A stretch of 64,000 nucleotides of DNA from positions 1 to 64,000 of the forward strand of contig JAHDXO010000051.1 in assembly GCA_023382975.1 (NCBI GenBank), given 5' to 3'. Of this stretch, positions 19,039 through 27,323 are shown piece after piece. A program made the position numbers and the translations under genes. The DNA is from Pirellulaceae bacterium (lineage in GTDB: Bacteria; Planctomycetota; Planctomycetia; Pirellulales; Pirellulaceae). Numbering within the stretch: position 1 is the stretch's first letter; each line of letters opens with the position of its first letter. The notes beneath the pieces are model-generated. The model saw nothing but the letters and a program-made list of their open reading frames with translations. It made no database searches and had not been told where the DNA came from.

Positions 19039-20730
19039 ATGTTCTATCGCAGCTTCACATTGCTCGCGGTTGTCGGCGTGTTTGCCTGCGGTCCCGGTCA
19101 AGCGCGGGCAGACGTGGTGATCCGAGCCGAAGAGGCGGCAATCCGCACCGAAGGCGGTCCGCACGCGGGCGGTGGCTGGAATCTCTGGAGCAGCGGCCGA
19201 GTCGGGCAACCTTTGCGGTGTACGTCCCCCGGAACCTACACCGTGGTCGTCCGGGCTTGGGGCAGTCCGGCGGCCGGGGTCTGGCCGGAGATGGCGCTGC
19301 TGATCGATGGCAGGACGATCCGAACCGCCACGGTGGAGCATCGCATTCCGGAAGACCATCGGTTCGAAGTCGAGTTGAAGACTGGCATCCACGAGATCGC
19401 AGCCGCCTTCCTGAACGACGCCGTGGTCGGCCAGGAAGACCGCAACCTGTATCTGGACCGCTTGACGATCGTACCCCCGCCCGGTGCCGCCGACCCCGTC
19501 CCGGTCGACAAACGGGAATTGGCCCAAGCCGCGGAGCAGCGTGAACAGCAGATCGTGGATGCCACCCAGGCGTCCATCGACGAACACCGTAAGGCCCAGG
19601 CGGTGCTTCGCGTTCTGGATCGCTCCGGCCGTCCCCTGCCCGGGACGAAGGTGTCCGTCGAACAAACGGGACACGATTTTCTGTTCGGCTGTAACATCTA
19701 CATGTTCGACCGATTCCGGGACGAGGCCCGAGACGCCGCGTACAAGCAGCGGTTTGCCGAGTTGTTCAACTACGCCACGCTCGGGTTCTACTGGCGCTCG
19801 TACGAGCCGCAACGCGGCACGCCGAACTATGCCTACACGGACCAGGTCGTCGCGTGGTGCCAGGACCACGGGATCCGCATGAAGGGGCATCCGCTGCTCT
19901 GGGGCGCCCAGGCCGGCGTGCCGACGTGGTCCCAGGGGCAACCGTCGGCGGAGATCCAGCGGCAGCGGGTCACCGAGATCATGCAGCGTTACCGGGGCAA
20001 GATCGAGTTCTGGGAAGTGGTCAACGAACCGGCGCACGTCGCGGAACCGAAGATCGACCAGCCGTACCGCTGGGCCCGCGAAGCCGGGCCGGACGATTGT
20101 CTGATCATCAACGACTACCACGTGCTGGCGGACGGATGCCCCGCGTTCTTCCGACTCCTGACCGCGGCGAAACAGCAGCAGGTGCCGTTCGACGGGATCG
20201 GCATCCAGGCTCACGAACCGCGCACGATGCGGTTTCCGCTGGATCGAGTTCAGGAGATCCTCGACCAGTACGCGACGTTCGGAAAGGGCTTGCATATCAC
20301 CGAGTTCACCCCCGCTTCGTCAGGCCAGACGATCACCGGCTCGCACCGCGACGGCGTCTGGGACGAGGAAGCCCAAGCGGAGTACGCGGTGAAATTCTAT
20401 CGCGTCTGTTTCGCTCACCCGGCGGTTCAGGCGATTACGTGGTGGGATCTTTGCGACCACGGGTCTTGGCTGCCGGGTGGCGGGATGCTCCGGGCCGACA
20501 TGTCGCCCAAGCCGGTCTACGAACAACTCCGGCGGCTGATCCACGAAGAATGGCAGACCAGCACGACCGGCGTCACGGACCGCGAAGGCCGGTTCGCGCT
20601 GCGGGGGTTCCTGGGCGAGTACCGGCTGACGATCCGGACGCCCGATGGAGAGATCGAACGCGAAGTCAAACTCGTGCGAGATGGGCCGCCTGAGATCGTT
20701 GTTCGGTTGGCAAGTCCTTCCTCTCCATGA
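19039..20730 (+). CDS. Exported GH10 endo-1,4-beta-xylanase with N-terminal binding module
   Basis: A 563-residue secreted xylanase. After a signal peptide (to about ARA-DV, residue 25) comes a beta-sandwich carbohydrate-binding-like module (26-147), a linker, and the GH10 TIM barrel (about 185-510). The acid/base Glu330 lies in WEVVNEPAH and the nucleophile Glu422 in LHITEFTPA. The C-terminal 60 residues (TDREGRFALRGFLGEYRLTI) look like a carboxypeptidase-regulatory-type beta domain. ATG 19039 has GGAGGAGGG upstream, one of the best ribosome sites in the window. It would cut xylan backbones outside the cell. Transcribed away from the M55 gene. Confidence 0.92.
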   Translation: MFYRSFTLLAVVGVFACGPGQARADVVIRAEEAAIRTEGGPHAGGGWNLWSSGRVGQPLRCTSPGTYTVVVRAWGSPAAGVWPEMALLIDGRTIRTATVEHRIPEDHRFEVELKTGIHEIAAAFLNDAVVGQEDRNLYLDRLTIVPPPGAADPVPVDKRELAQAAEQREQQIVDATQASIDEHRKAQAVLRVLDRSGRPLPGTKVSVEQTGHDFLFGCNIYMFDRFRDEARDAAYKQRFAELFNYATLGFYWRSYEPQRGTPNYAYTDQVVAWCQDHGIRMKGHPLLWGAQAGVPTWSQGQPSAEIQRQRVTEIMQRYRGKIEFWEVVNEPAHVAEPKIDQPYRWAREAGPDDCLIINDYHVLADGCPAFFRLLTAAKQQQVPFDGIGIQAHEPRTMRFPLDRVQEILDQYATFGKGLHITEFTPASSGQTITGSHRDGVWDEEAQAEYAVKFYRVCFAHPAVQAITWWDLCDHGSWLPGGGMLRADMSPKPVYEQLRRLIHEEWQTSTTGVTDREGRFALRGFLGEYRLTIRTPDGEIEREVKLVRDGPPEIVVRLASPSSP

Positions 20731-20754
20731 ACTGCTTGCCGGAGCCGCACGCCT

Positions 20755-20970
20755 ATGTTCCTTCGCCCTGCTGACCGTGACGCGACCCCGCCCACCGCGT
20801 CGAACTTCTGGGCCGTCCCCGGCTGCTTGCTGGCCGACACTTGCCCCGGTGATTCGGATCACGAGAATCACGAGGCACACCGGACCAAGGTCCAGGCCCT
20901 GATCGATGCCGGCATTCGAACGTCCGTCAACCTGATGGAACGGAAACAGCAACACCGAGAGCGACACCCA
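20755..20970 (+). pseudogene. N-terminal fragment of a tyrosine/dual-specificity phosphatase-like protein
   Basis: Residues 17-62 of this frame (NFWAVPGCLLADTCPGD ... LIDAGIRTSVNLMER) resemble the start of small phosphatase-like proteins of the type WVIPGRLLAGEYPGD...LLDAGV..FINLME. After that the similarity is lost, and the catalytic C-x5-R loop is missing. The frame runs on to 21132 without recognisable sequence, overlapping the 3' end of the convergent beta-helix gene. Confidence 0.45.
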
Positions 20971-21081
20971 CGGATATCGTCGGAGTCGCCGGAGCGGTTG
21001 CGGTTCGCGAAGGGGTGGCTGGCGTGGCTCCAGCGTCGCAGCCTGGAGTCCTTTCGGGTTCCCGAGATTTATGGCGGCGAC

Positions 21082-22524
21082 CTATTGCGAGAACAGAGGA
21101 GCCGCCTGTCCCGAGAGCATCCTCAGTCGTAGATCGGTGAACCGTGACATCGTATAGTAGGCTGTTTCCAGTTGCACTGTTCCTGGTCGCATCAGACTAG
21201 CCTCGGCGACTTGAGCTACGTCGCCGGACCATTGAAACAAGACGCGGGGCTCGCGCCGAACCTCGATGGCCACCTTGTTCCCATCCACGAGGACTTTGCA
21301 GGACAGAGCGTACTCGGTGCCGATCTCCATCGAAACGTTGTCTCGCGGTTGGGCCTCGGGCGTCAGTCCGGTCAACCGGACGGTGGCCGTGGGCGACTCC
21401 GAGTTCCCGCGGTCGCCTCTCATGTCGACGACGACCGCTCGGGTGCTGCTGATGGGCAGATAGATGGCCGTGGTCTCCTTGGCTTGCGTAATGGTGACGC
21501 GAGTCCGGAGTTCATAGCTGCCGGCAATCCGCACGGGAACCGAGACCAGGGCACGCGGCTTGCCGGCACTAAAGGTCGCCGAGTGGCCGTCCCATTTCCA
21601 TCCGGCGTCCTGCAAGTCGCGCTCCACCCGCACCAACGGGGCCAGGGCGATCCATCCGTCCTCGTCGGACGTCAAACCGTCGGTAGAAATGCGGCCATCG
21701 GGATCGGACAGTTGGACAGGCCCATCGGGATCGAACTCGTATGCCCCGATGTCCACCACCTTGTTCCGGACCCGCGGACCGCCGGCGGCGTCGACGGCCT
21801 CGATCATCCAGTCTTCGTTCCGTCCGGTGTCGATGCATGGCGAGGCAGGCCGCAAACGGAAATCCTGGTCCGAGACGAAATGCGGGTCGTTCGTGCAGGA
21901 GTTGTGCAGGCCAATGTTGGCGCTTTGGCGGACGAAGCCCTGCTCGTTGCCGAAGAGGATCATGTTGGCCGGATCGTCGCCTCCTCCGCCCATGTCGTAG
22001 GCGTAGAGTCCGGCGCCGCCGTTGTAGGCGACGGTGCAATTCTTGGCGCATCCGCCATGGTTGAAGAAGATGCCGTGGCCGGCGTTCCGCACGATCACAC
22101 AGTTCCGCACGACGGCGGTGGTTCCCTCGCGATGTCCGAAGCGGACGCCGCCGCCAAATCGGGTGATCGTGAAGCCGTCGACGATCGCCTGGTCCGACTG
22201 CACATCGAAGCACCAGCCGTCACGGGGCGCGCCCTCGCCGTCGAGCACGGTTCTTCTCGCCCCTTTGGTGCTTCGCACAACGACCCCCCGATTGACGACG
22301 ATCGTATGACCAACCGCATACCTTCCCGGGCCAACGACGATCTGATCGCCATCGCGGGCCACGTCGAGCGCGCTGGCGATATCGTGGGCGGCCGTCTCCC
22401 AGCAGATAAACGGAGACTCGGCCGTGCCTTTCGGAGAGACGTATCTCGTCTCGCCAGACGCAACGGCCTCCAGCAGCAGGAAAACGCTCAGCGCAGAGCA
22501 CATTGAAGCCGTGATGGTTCTCAT
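21082..22524 (-). CDS. Exported right-handed beta-helix (pectate-lyase-like fold) protein with C-terminal lectin-like domain
   Basis: A 480-residue secreted protein. After the signal peptide (ending near VASG-ET), residues 25-250 form a parallel beta-helix with repeating short strands (DGFTITRFGG, RNCVIVRNAGHGIFF, KNCTVAYNGGAGLY). It closes with the PHFVSDQDFRLRPASPCIDTG and DIGAYEFD motifs typical of choice-of-anchor/NosD-like helices in planctomycetes. Residues 290-480 look like a concanavalin-like (DUF1080-type) domain. Polysaccharide binding or cleavage is likely, but no catalytic residues can be named. ATG 22524 has GAGAGGAG upstream; the frame is open for 600 bases further but is not protein-like. 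Confidence 0.75.
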   Translation of the reverse strand: MRTITASMCSALSVFLLLEAVASGETRYVSPKGTAESPFICWETAAHDIASALDVARDGDQIVVGPGRYAVGHTIVVNRGVVVRSTKGARRTVLDGEGAPRDGWCFDVQSDQAIVDGFTITRFGGGVRFGHREGTTAVVRNCVIVRNAGHGIFFNHGGCAKNCTVAYNGGAGLYAYDMGGGGDDPANMILFGNEQGFVRQSANIGLHNSCTNDPHFVSDQDFRLRPASPCIDTGRNEDWMIEAVDAAGGPRVRNKVVDIGAYEFDPDGPVQLSDPDGRISTDGLTSDEDGWIALAPLVRVERDLQDAGWKWDGHSATFSAGKPRALVSVPVRIAGSYELRTRVTITQAKETTAIYLPISSTRAVVVDMRGDRGNSESPTATVRLTGLTPEAQPRDNVSMEIGTEYALSCKVLVDGNKVAIEVRREPRVLFQWSGDVAQVAEASLMRPGTVQLETAYYTMSRFTDLRLRMLSGQAAPLFSQ

Positions 22525-22808
22525 GCCGGACTCCTCTCGATGGACGATTGCCCAGGTTAAAGCAACTCGAAACGCAAGTACGTACCACACTCCAATTAAG
22601 ACGATGCATACGTCCGAAGTGTTTTCGCGTGACGCTGAATGGCCCATGCCGCCGCGTTTTTGACTCGCGAGTCCGCCTTGGGAAATCGTCGGCGGCACTT
22701 GCGATGCTGGGCAACGCCACCACTTCCGCCCGTGGACGCGACACGGGCGGACATCCTGCCACGAAGGACCGGATAGCAGGTGCGCGCCAATTTGGCGAAG
22801 TGAATAAG
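22525..22808. other. Intergenic gap
   Basis: 284 bases without a supported gene; probably the promoter region of the beta-helix gene and the end of the esterase-MBL transcript. Confidence 0.35.
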
Positions 22809-23531
22809 CTAGCTCCCTAGCAGTTCTTTCAGTACCGGCGCGAGATCGAGTAGGGCCTTCGAGCCATCGCCAACAAATGACGAGCCGTGCATGGCAGCCA
22901 GGGTCTTCGGTTTGAGAGCGGCCAGTTCTGCCAGGAATCGCTGCGTGTTTGGCGTGTAGGGCATGTAGTTCGCCAACGGACCAGCCTGATACTGAGTGAG
23001 TGTTTCCCGAAATCGCCCGATCAAGTCCGATTCCGTTGATGGTTCGACATCGCCGACCTGATGAAACAGATCGGAGCAGAACATGGTCCGCTGCGTCTCC
23101 TCGAATAACATGCCCGCATCCCAACCGTGCGGAAGATGCGGCGTGGCAATCAGGCGGAAGCGGTACTTGCCTGTCGCCAGCACATCGTCGCTCTTCAGGA
23201 TGTGGGCTGGCCGAGTGGCAAAGTCATTCACGCTGACCAACGCTCCGACGAAGGTACACACGGCCTCGGCCGAAGGCGCCGCTTCAAGCCAGTTGTTGAG
23301 AGCACCGCATTCATCGGCCTCGAAATGGCTGAAGCCTATCCAGCGAATCGTGGACGGGTCGAGGATCTTGGTTACGCTTTCGAGCACCAGGGGGAACATC
23401 GCCCTCGTGCCTGTGTGATACAGCAACGGCTGATCGTCTCTCACGAGAAACTGATTGAACTGCAAGTCGATTTCGGGCACGTAAATCGATATGCGATACA
23501 CGTCCGGAGCGATCTCGAAAATCGTCGGCAT
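22809..23531 (-). CDS. Metallo-beta-lactamase fold protein (ODP/FprA-like)
   Basis: A 240-residue MBL-fold protein related to the oxygen-binding diiron proteins and the FprA head domain. The metal motif is FSHFEADECGAL (H-x-E-x-D), with later histidines in TPHLPHGWD, CSDLFHQVG and AAMHGSSF. No flavodoxin domain follows, so it is a stand-alone MBL protein, possibly an oxygen or NO reductase partner or sensor; the role is inferred. The start at 23531 (MPTIFEIAPDVYR) has GAGGAGAG upstream and is preferred over 23555. It lies 33 bp after the esterase gene, probably in one transcript. Confidence 0.8.
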   Translation of the reverse strand: MPTIFEIAPDVYRISIYVPEIDLQFNQFLVRDDQPLLYHTGTRAMFPLVLESVTKILDPSTIRWIGFSHFEADECGALNNWLEAAPSAEAVCTFVGALVSVNDFATRPAHILKSDDVLATGKYRFRLIATPHLPHGWDAGMLFEETQRTMFCSDLFHQVGDVEPSTESDLIGRFRETLTQYQAGPLANYMPYTPNTQRFLAELAALKPKTLAAMHGSSFVGDGSKALLDLAPVLKELLGS

Positions 23532-23564
23532 GTTGGCTCTCCTCTTGTCGGACAAAAGTGAGTA

Positions 23565-24476
23565 TCACTGCTTCAAGTGCCGGTCGAAGAACTCCCATGT
23601 AGCGTCTGCGGCCTTCTTGCCATGCTCGCCACCGAAGCCGTGGCCCTGCCCCTGGAACACCATCAGCGTGTGCGGAGCCCCGAACGCCTTCATCTTCTCG
23701 TCCAACATCTTTGCCTGCTCCACCGGCACCAGAGCGTCTTTATCGCCATGGAGTGTCAGGACCGGTGGATCATCTTTGCTGACGTAGGTGAGTGGGCTGG
23801 CAGCCCTGTATCGTTCAGCGGCTTCGCTGGGCGTCCCGCCCATGAACAACCGGAAGATCCAGGCGACCGAGCTTTTCTCGAAGCAGAATGCCATGTCGGT
23901 TGGGCCGAACACGTTGACGACCGCCTGCACCCGGCTGGATTGATCGGGATTCCCGCTGTCGCCTTCCAGCTTCGACGTTGGATCGGTGAGACCCACTAGC
24001 AACGAAAGGTGGCCGCCTGCGGAGCCGCCCGTCACACCGATCCGGTCTGGATCGACGTGGTACTTCTTGGAATTGGCCCGTACCCAACGGATGGCAGCTT
24101 TGGCGTCGTGGATCTGCGCCGGAAAGATCGGATTGGCGGTCGTGGTCTCTTTCTTCGATTGGTCAAACGTCATCAGCCGGTAGCTGATGGTCGCCGCCAC
24201 GTACCCTCTTTTTGCCGCCTCCTGGATTTGTCCCCGGTACGCCTGCCGATTGCCCCCTGACCAGCCGCCGCCGTGGATGAATACGATGGCCGGAAACGGA
24301 CCGTCGCCTTGCGGTCGAGCCAAATCCAGTTTCAACTCCGTCTCGCCAGCCTTGCCGTAGGTGATGTTGTCTTCGATGACAATCTGGCCGTTGTCAGCCC
24401 CCGCACATCGGCCCGTACAGCCCAGCGGCAACAGAACGCAGGCGAATGCTGCGACGATGGATCTCCAAGTTCTCAC
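23565..24476 (-). CDS. Exported alpha/beta-hydrolase (BD-FAE-like esterase)
   Basis: A 303-residue secreted esterase of the hormone-sensitive-lipase/BD-FAE type. The oxyanion motif HGGGWSGGN, nucleophile serine in GVTGGSAGGHLS, acid HGDKDALVP and histidine GQGHGFGG are all visible. Likely substrates are acetyl or feruloyl esters on plant polysaccharides; this is inference from family and neighbourhood. GTG at 24476 is chosen because GAGGAG stands seven bases upstream and a signal peptide follows directly (RTWRSIVAAFACVLLPLGC). The TGCx after it could be a lipobox. An ATG at 24515 is also in frame. Confidence 0.85.
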   Translation of the reverse strand: MRTWRSIVAAFACVLLPLGCTGRCAGADNGQIVIEDNITYGKAGETELKLDLARPQGDGPFPAIVFIHGGGWSGGNRQAYRGQIQEAAKRGYVAATISYRLMTFDQSKKETTTANPIFPAQIHDAKAAIRWVRANSKKYHVDPDRIGVTGGSAGGHLSLLVGLTDPTSKLEGDSGNPDQSSRVQAVVNVFGPTDMAFCFEKSSVAWIFRLFMGGTPSEAAERYRAASPLTYVSKDDPPVLTLHGDKDALVPVEQAKMLDEKMKAFGAPHTLMVFQGQGHGFGGEHGKKAADATWEFFDRHLKQ

Positions 24477-24959
24477 GGGTGACTCCTCGTTCTGAAATGG
24501 TGTCAAAGTCTGCATACGCCACGGACGCTCAGCGAAGGTGACTGCCGTCGATTGTACACGTCGTTTCCAGCGTCGGGTAGAATGCAGCGAATTATCGAAA
24601 CACTGCTATCGCAAGCAACATGCATGAATGCCCTCCGTCCCAGCAATTCCCGGCGAGAAGGCGCACGGGCACGATTGCGGTTTTGATGGGGGGTGGTTGG
24701 GCGGCTGCAAGTGCCGCGGCATCGCGGACAGGCCGGTGCGGAAGTCTCACGGCGATGGGTCAGGACAAAATTGGACGGGCTCAGCCGCGCTCGTAGAGGG
24801 TCAATCTTGAAGACGGCGCATTGTGCGAGCCCGGATGGCGGGCACGGGCGACAACTTGACTTCGTGGGAAGGGGATCCCTGGATTGCGGCTAACCCGGAG
24901 GCGGCTGACAAGAGCACAGGCGGCTGCAAGGATAGCTGAAGGAAACCGCCCGGTCTTCG
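24477..24959. other. Intergenic region, no gene seen
   Basis: About 480 bases upstream of the esterase. Short open frames exist on both strands but none has a good start or family resemblance. Confidence 0.35.
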
Positions 24960-25304
24960 TCATGGGCACGCAGCACTTCCGCAAACCGATGTTCGTGATC
25001 ATCCTGTCCTTGAAGAACGGCCGCAGCCGGTCCGGTTCAACGGGTCGAGCATTTCCCGCGTCTGCGTGTCACCGGAAATCCGCATGATTCGGAACAGCGT
25101 CTTCATGTTCTCGTCGTTGCGACGCGCCTGGAACGCGAGCAGGGACGGATCCTTCAGAGAAGACAACGCCAAGGCCGACATCATCGCATCGGCAAGGAGA
25201 TAATCGGGCTCTCGACGCTGATTGGGTAGTGGCCTGGCCCGATCGTGAATCAGTTCGATCAACGCTTCAAAAGAGAGAGGCTTCCGTGTCCAAGGCGTAT
25301 TCAC
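24960..25304 (-). pseudogene. Transposase N-terminal remnant (ISNCY-like)
   Basis: From ATG 25304 the frame reads like the start of a planctomycete transposase: PLSFEALIELIHDRARPLPN, LADAMMSALALSSLKDPSLL, FRIMRISGDTQTREMLDPL. Near 25045 the frame slips, and the next recognisable piece (VEPDRLRPFFKDRM) continues in another frame before similarity is lost. The catalytic domain is absent, so this is a dead insertion sequence. I found no terminal inverted repeats. Confidence 0.65.
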
Positions 25305-25857
25305 TCGTTCGGCGCGAAGCGGCGGAGTATCATTCAGCCAGCCCCTTTCATCGATTGGCAGAGGCGAAGGTGCATCATTCCGGACCCTGAATGCACCCTT
25401 TTACACCCAGAACCTGCACTGTGGGCAGCACCTCTTTGCGTGCGCGAACCGCCAGCACTGCCAGCATCGCGTTTTCCACGCGTCTTCCTCGCTTTCGCCG
25501 CTCACCGGGAATTGCTGCTGGCCTTGCCAACCACGTCGGCGAGGCCGGTGGGGAAGTTGTAGCGCGCGGGCATCAGCGAGGCCCGCGTCGGCGCGCACGT
25601 CGGGGCTGACGGGGAAGTGCGTGAGTTCCGTGGCTTGGCCGGCAAACGCGTCGATCTGCGGTGTCTCGACAATCCGTCCCGCGAGGGCCACGTGCGGCTG
25701 CAAAGAACGACCGCGGCAGCCCTTTGGCGTATTGTGGAAGTCCACACCTTCGGCTATGCAAGTAGGGGACTGGTCGCTTGATTCAACGCAAAGTCCCGCA
25801 CCGGCTGGCACAGTTGCCGTCCCGCCGGTAGGGCGAACGACACGGAGGCTATCGACG
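25305..25857. other. Degenerate region before the DUF4832 gene
   Basis: About 550 bases. Several overlapping minus-strand frames give protein-like scraps (for example ARYNFPTGLADVVGKASS near 25510-25570) but none is continuous or assignable. Probably decayed coding sequence. The last 20 bases hold the GGAGG site of the next gene. Confidence 0.35.
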
Positions 25858-27276
25858 ATGAACTCGACAACACGCCGGAGATTCTTGGCGGGGCTGGGCG
25901 CGGTCGGTGCAACCGCTTGGGCCGCGTCACGCTCGACTACCGCAGCGGAGATGCAGGACCTTATCGAGGTCACGCCGCGTGAGCTGGATGAGGTGCTACG
26001 AAATCCCGGGATCGGCTTCGAGACGGGCGGTTGTTTCAACGGCGACCGCAAGGTCCGCAACTACCCCGAATGCTCGATCGCCTATTTCCGGTTCTACTGG
26101 GACCGGCTGGAACCGGAACAAGGCCGCTACGCGTTCGATCTGATCGAGCAACTGCTGACCAAGGCTCGCGAGCGCGGCCAGGACTTGGCGTTGCGGTTCA
26201 TGCCGATGGATACCGAGCCCAAAGCGCCCGCGTGGTTCCGAGCCAAAGAGAAGGGTTTCACCTACCAAGTCAAAGCCGCCGGTTGGGAACGCGGATTGAA
26301 GAAGGGCCAAATGGTCGAGACCTGGGCACCGGACTTCAATTCCCCGTTCTTCCTGGAGCGGCAGGAAGCGCTGGTGCGAGCCTTTGGCGAACGTTTCAAC
26401 GGCCATCCCGACCTCGTGCGGATGGACATCGGCAGCATCGGCCGCTGGGGCGAATGGCACACATCGGGTACGCCGGTTCCTATGCCGACCGAGGAAAACG
26501 CGCTGCGCGTGATCGACTGGTACTTCCAGTACTGGGGACGCACGCCGCTGACGATGCTTGTGGGCTACACTCCCGGTCTGCGCCACGCGGTCGGCCGCGG
26601 GGCGGGTTGGCGTGCGGACTCGCTGGGCGACTGGGGGCATTTCTCGGATCGCTGGTGCCACATGGTCCACGCGTATCCGAAACTGGTGGCCGCAGGCGGC
26701 GCGGCGGAGGCGTGGAAACGGGGCCCCGTCACCTTCGAGGCGCCCGGCTCGATGGAGGACCTTGAACGCTATGTGCCGAACAAAGGCGGCGGCTACGATG
26801 CCATGTGGGATCAAGCCTTGGCGTGGGGCGCGTCCAGCTACCATGCCAAAAGCGTGCCCATCCCGGACGCCCAAGTCGCGCCGATGGAGCGGTTCTTGAA
26901 ACGGTGCGGCTACCGTTTCGTACTGCGGTCGCTGCAGTATCCGCGAGCCGTGAACCGTGGCGGCCCCCTTGGGTTGCGGATGCAGTGGGAGAACGTCGGA
27001 GTCGCCCCACCCTATCGTCCTTACGTGCTTGCCGTGCGTCTGCAGCAGGGCGATCGCTCGCTGGTCCTCGACACGGACGCGAAGCTGACAGATTGGCTGC
27101 CGGGAAAACACGAGGTGGACGCACGACTGCAACTGCCGAGCGAACTGGCGGCAGGCGATTACGAAATGGCGATCGGCATTCTCGATCCACACGATCGCGA
27201 ACCGGAGGTTCGCTTGGCGATCGAGGGTCGCCGAACCGACGGCTGGTATCCCATGGGGCGGCTCGGCGTCACCTGA
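25858..27276 (+). CDS. Tat-exported DUF4832 family glycosidase-like protein
   Basis: A 472-residue protein. The N-terminus carries a twin-arginine-type signal (STTRRRFLAGLGAVGATAWAA). The body is a TIM-barrel, glycoside-hydrolase-like fold (LRNPGIGFETGG, FRFYWDRLEPEQGRY, DIGSIGRWGEWH) followed by the DUF4832 beta domain (AVNRGGPLGLRMQWENVGVA). The activity is unknown; the fold and the GH127 neighbour suggest polysaccharide processing. ATG 25858 has GGAGG upstream. A paralogue lies at 33330-34850. The GH127 gene begins 47 bp downstream. Confidence 0.82.
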   Translation: MNSTTRRRFLAGLGAVGATAWAASRSTTAAEMQDLIEVTPRELDEVLRNPGIGFETGGCFNGDRKVRNYPECSIAYFRFYWDRLEPEQGRYAFDLIEQLLTKARERGQDLALRFMPMDTEPKAPAWFRAKEKGFTYQVKAAGWERGLKKGQMVETWAPDFNSPFFLERQEALVRAFGERFNGHPDLVRMDIGSIGRWGEWHTSGTPVPMPTEENALRVIDWYFQYWGRTPLTMLVGYTPGLRHAVGRGAGWRADSLGDWGHFSDRWCHMVHAYPKLVAAGGAAEAWKRGPVTFEAPGSMEDLERYVPNKGGGYDAMWDQALAWGASSYHAKSVPIPDAQVAPMERFLKRCGYRFVLRSLQYPRAVNRGGPLGLRMQWENVGVAPPYRPYVLAVRLQQGDRSLVLDTDAKLTDWLPGKHEVDARLQLPSELAAGDYEMAIGILDPHDREPEVRLAIEGRRTDGWYPMGRLGVT

Positions 27277-27323
27277 TTCCTTCGTGTGACGGTTGGCCCA
27301 CGACAAGCTGGCGAGAAACAAGC

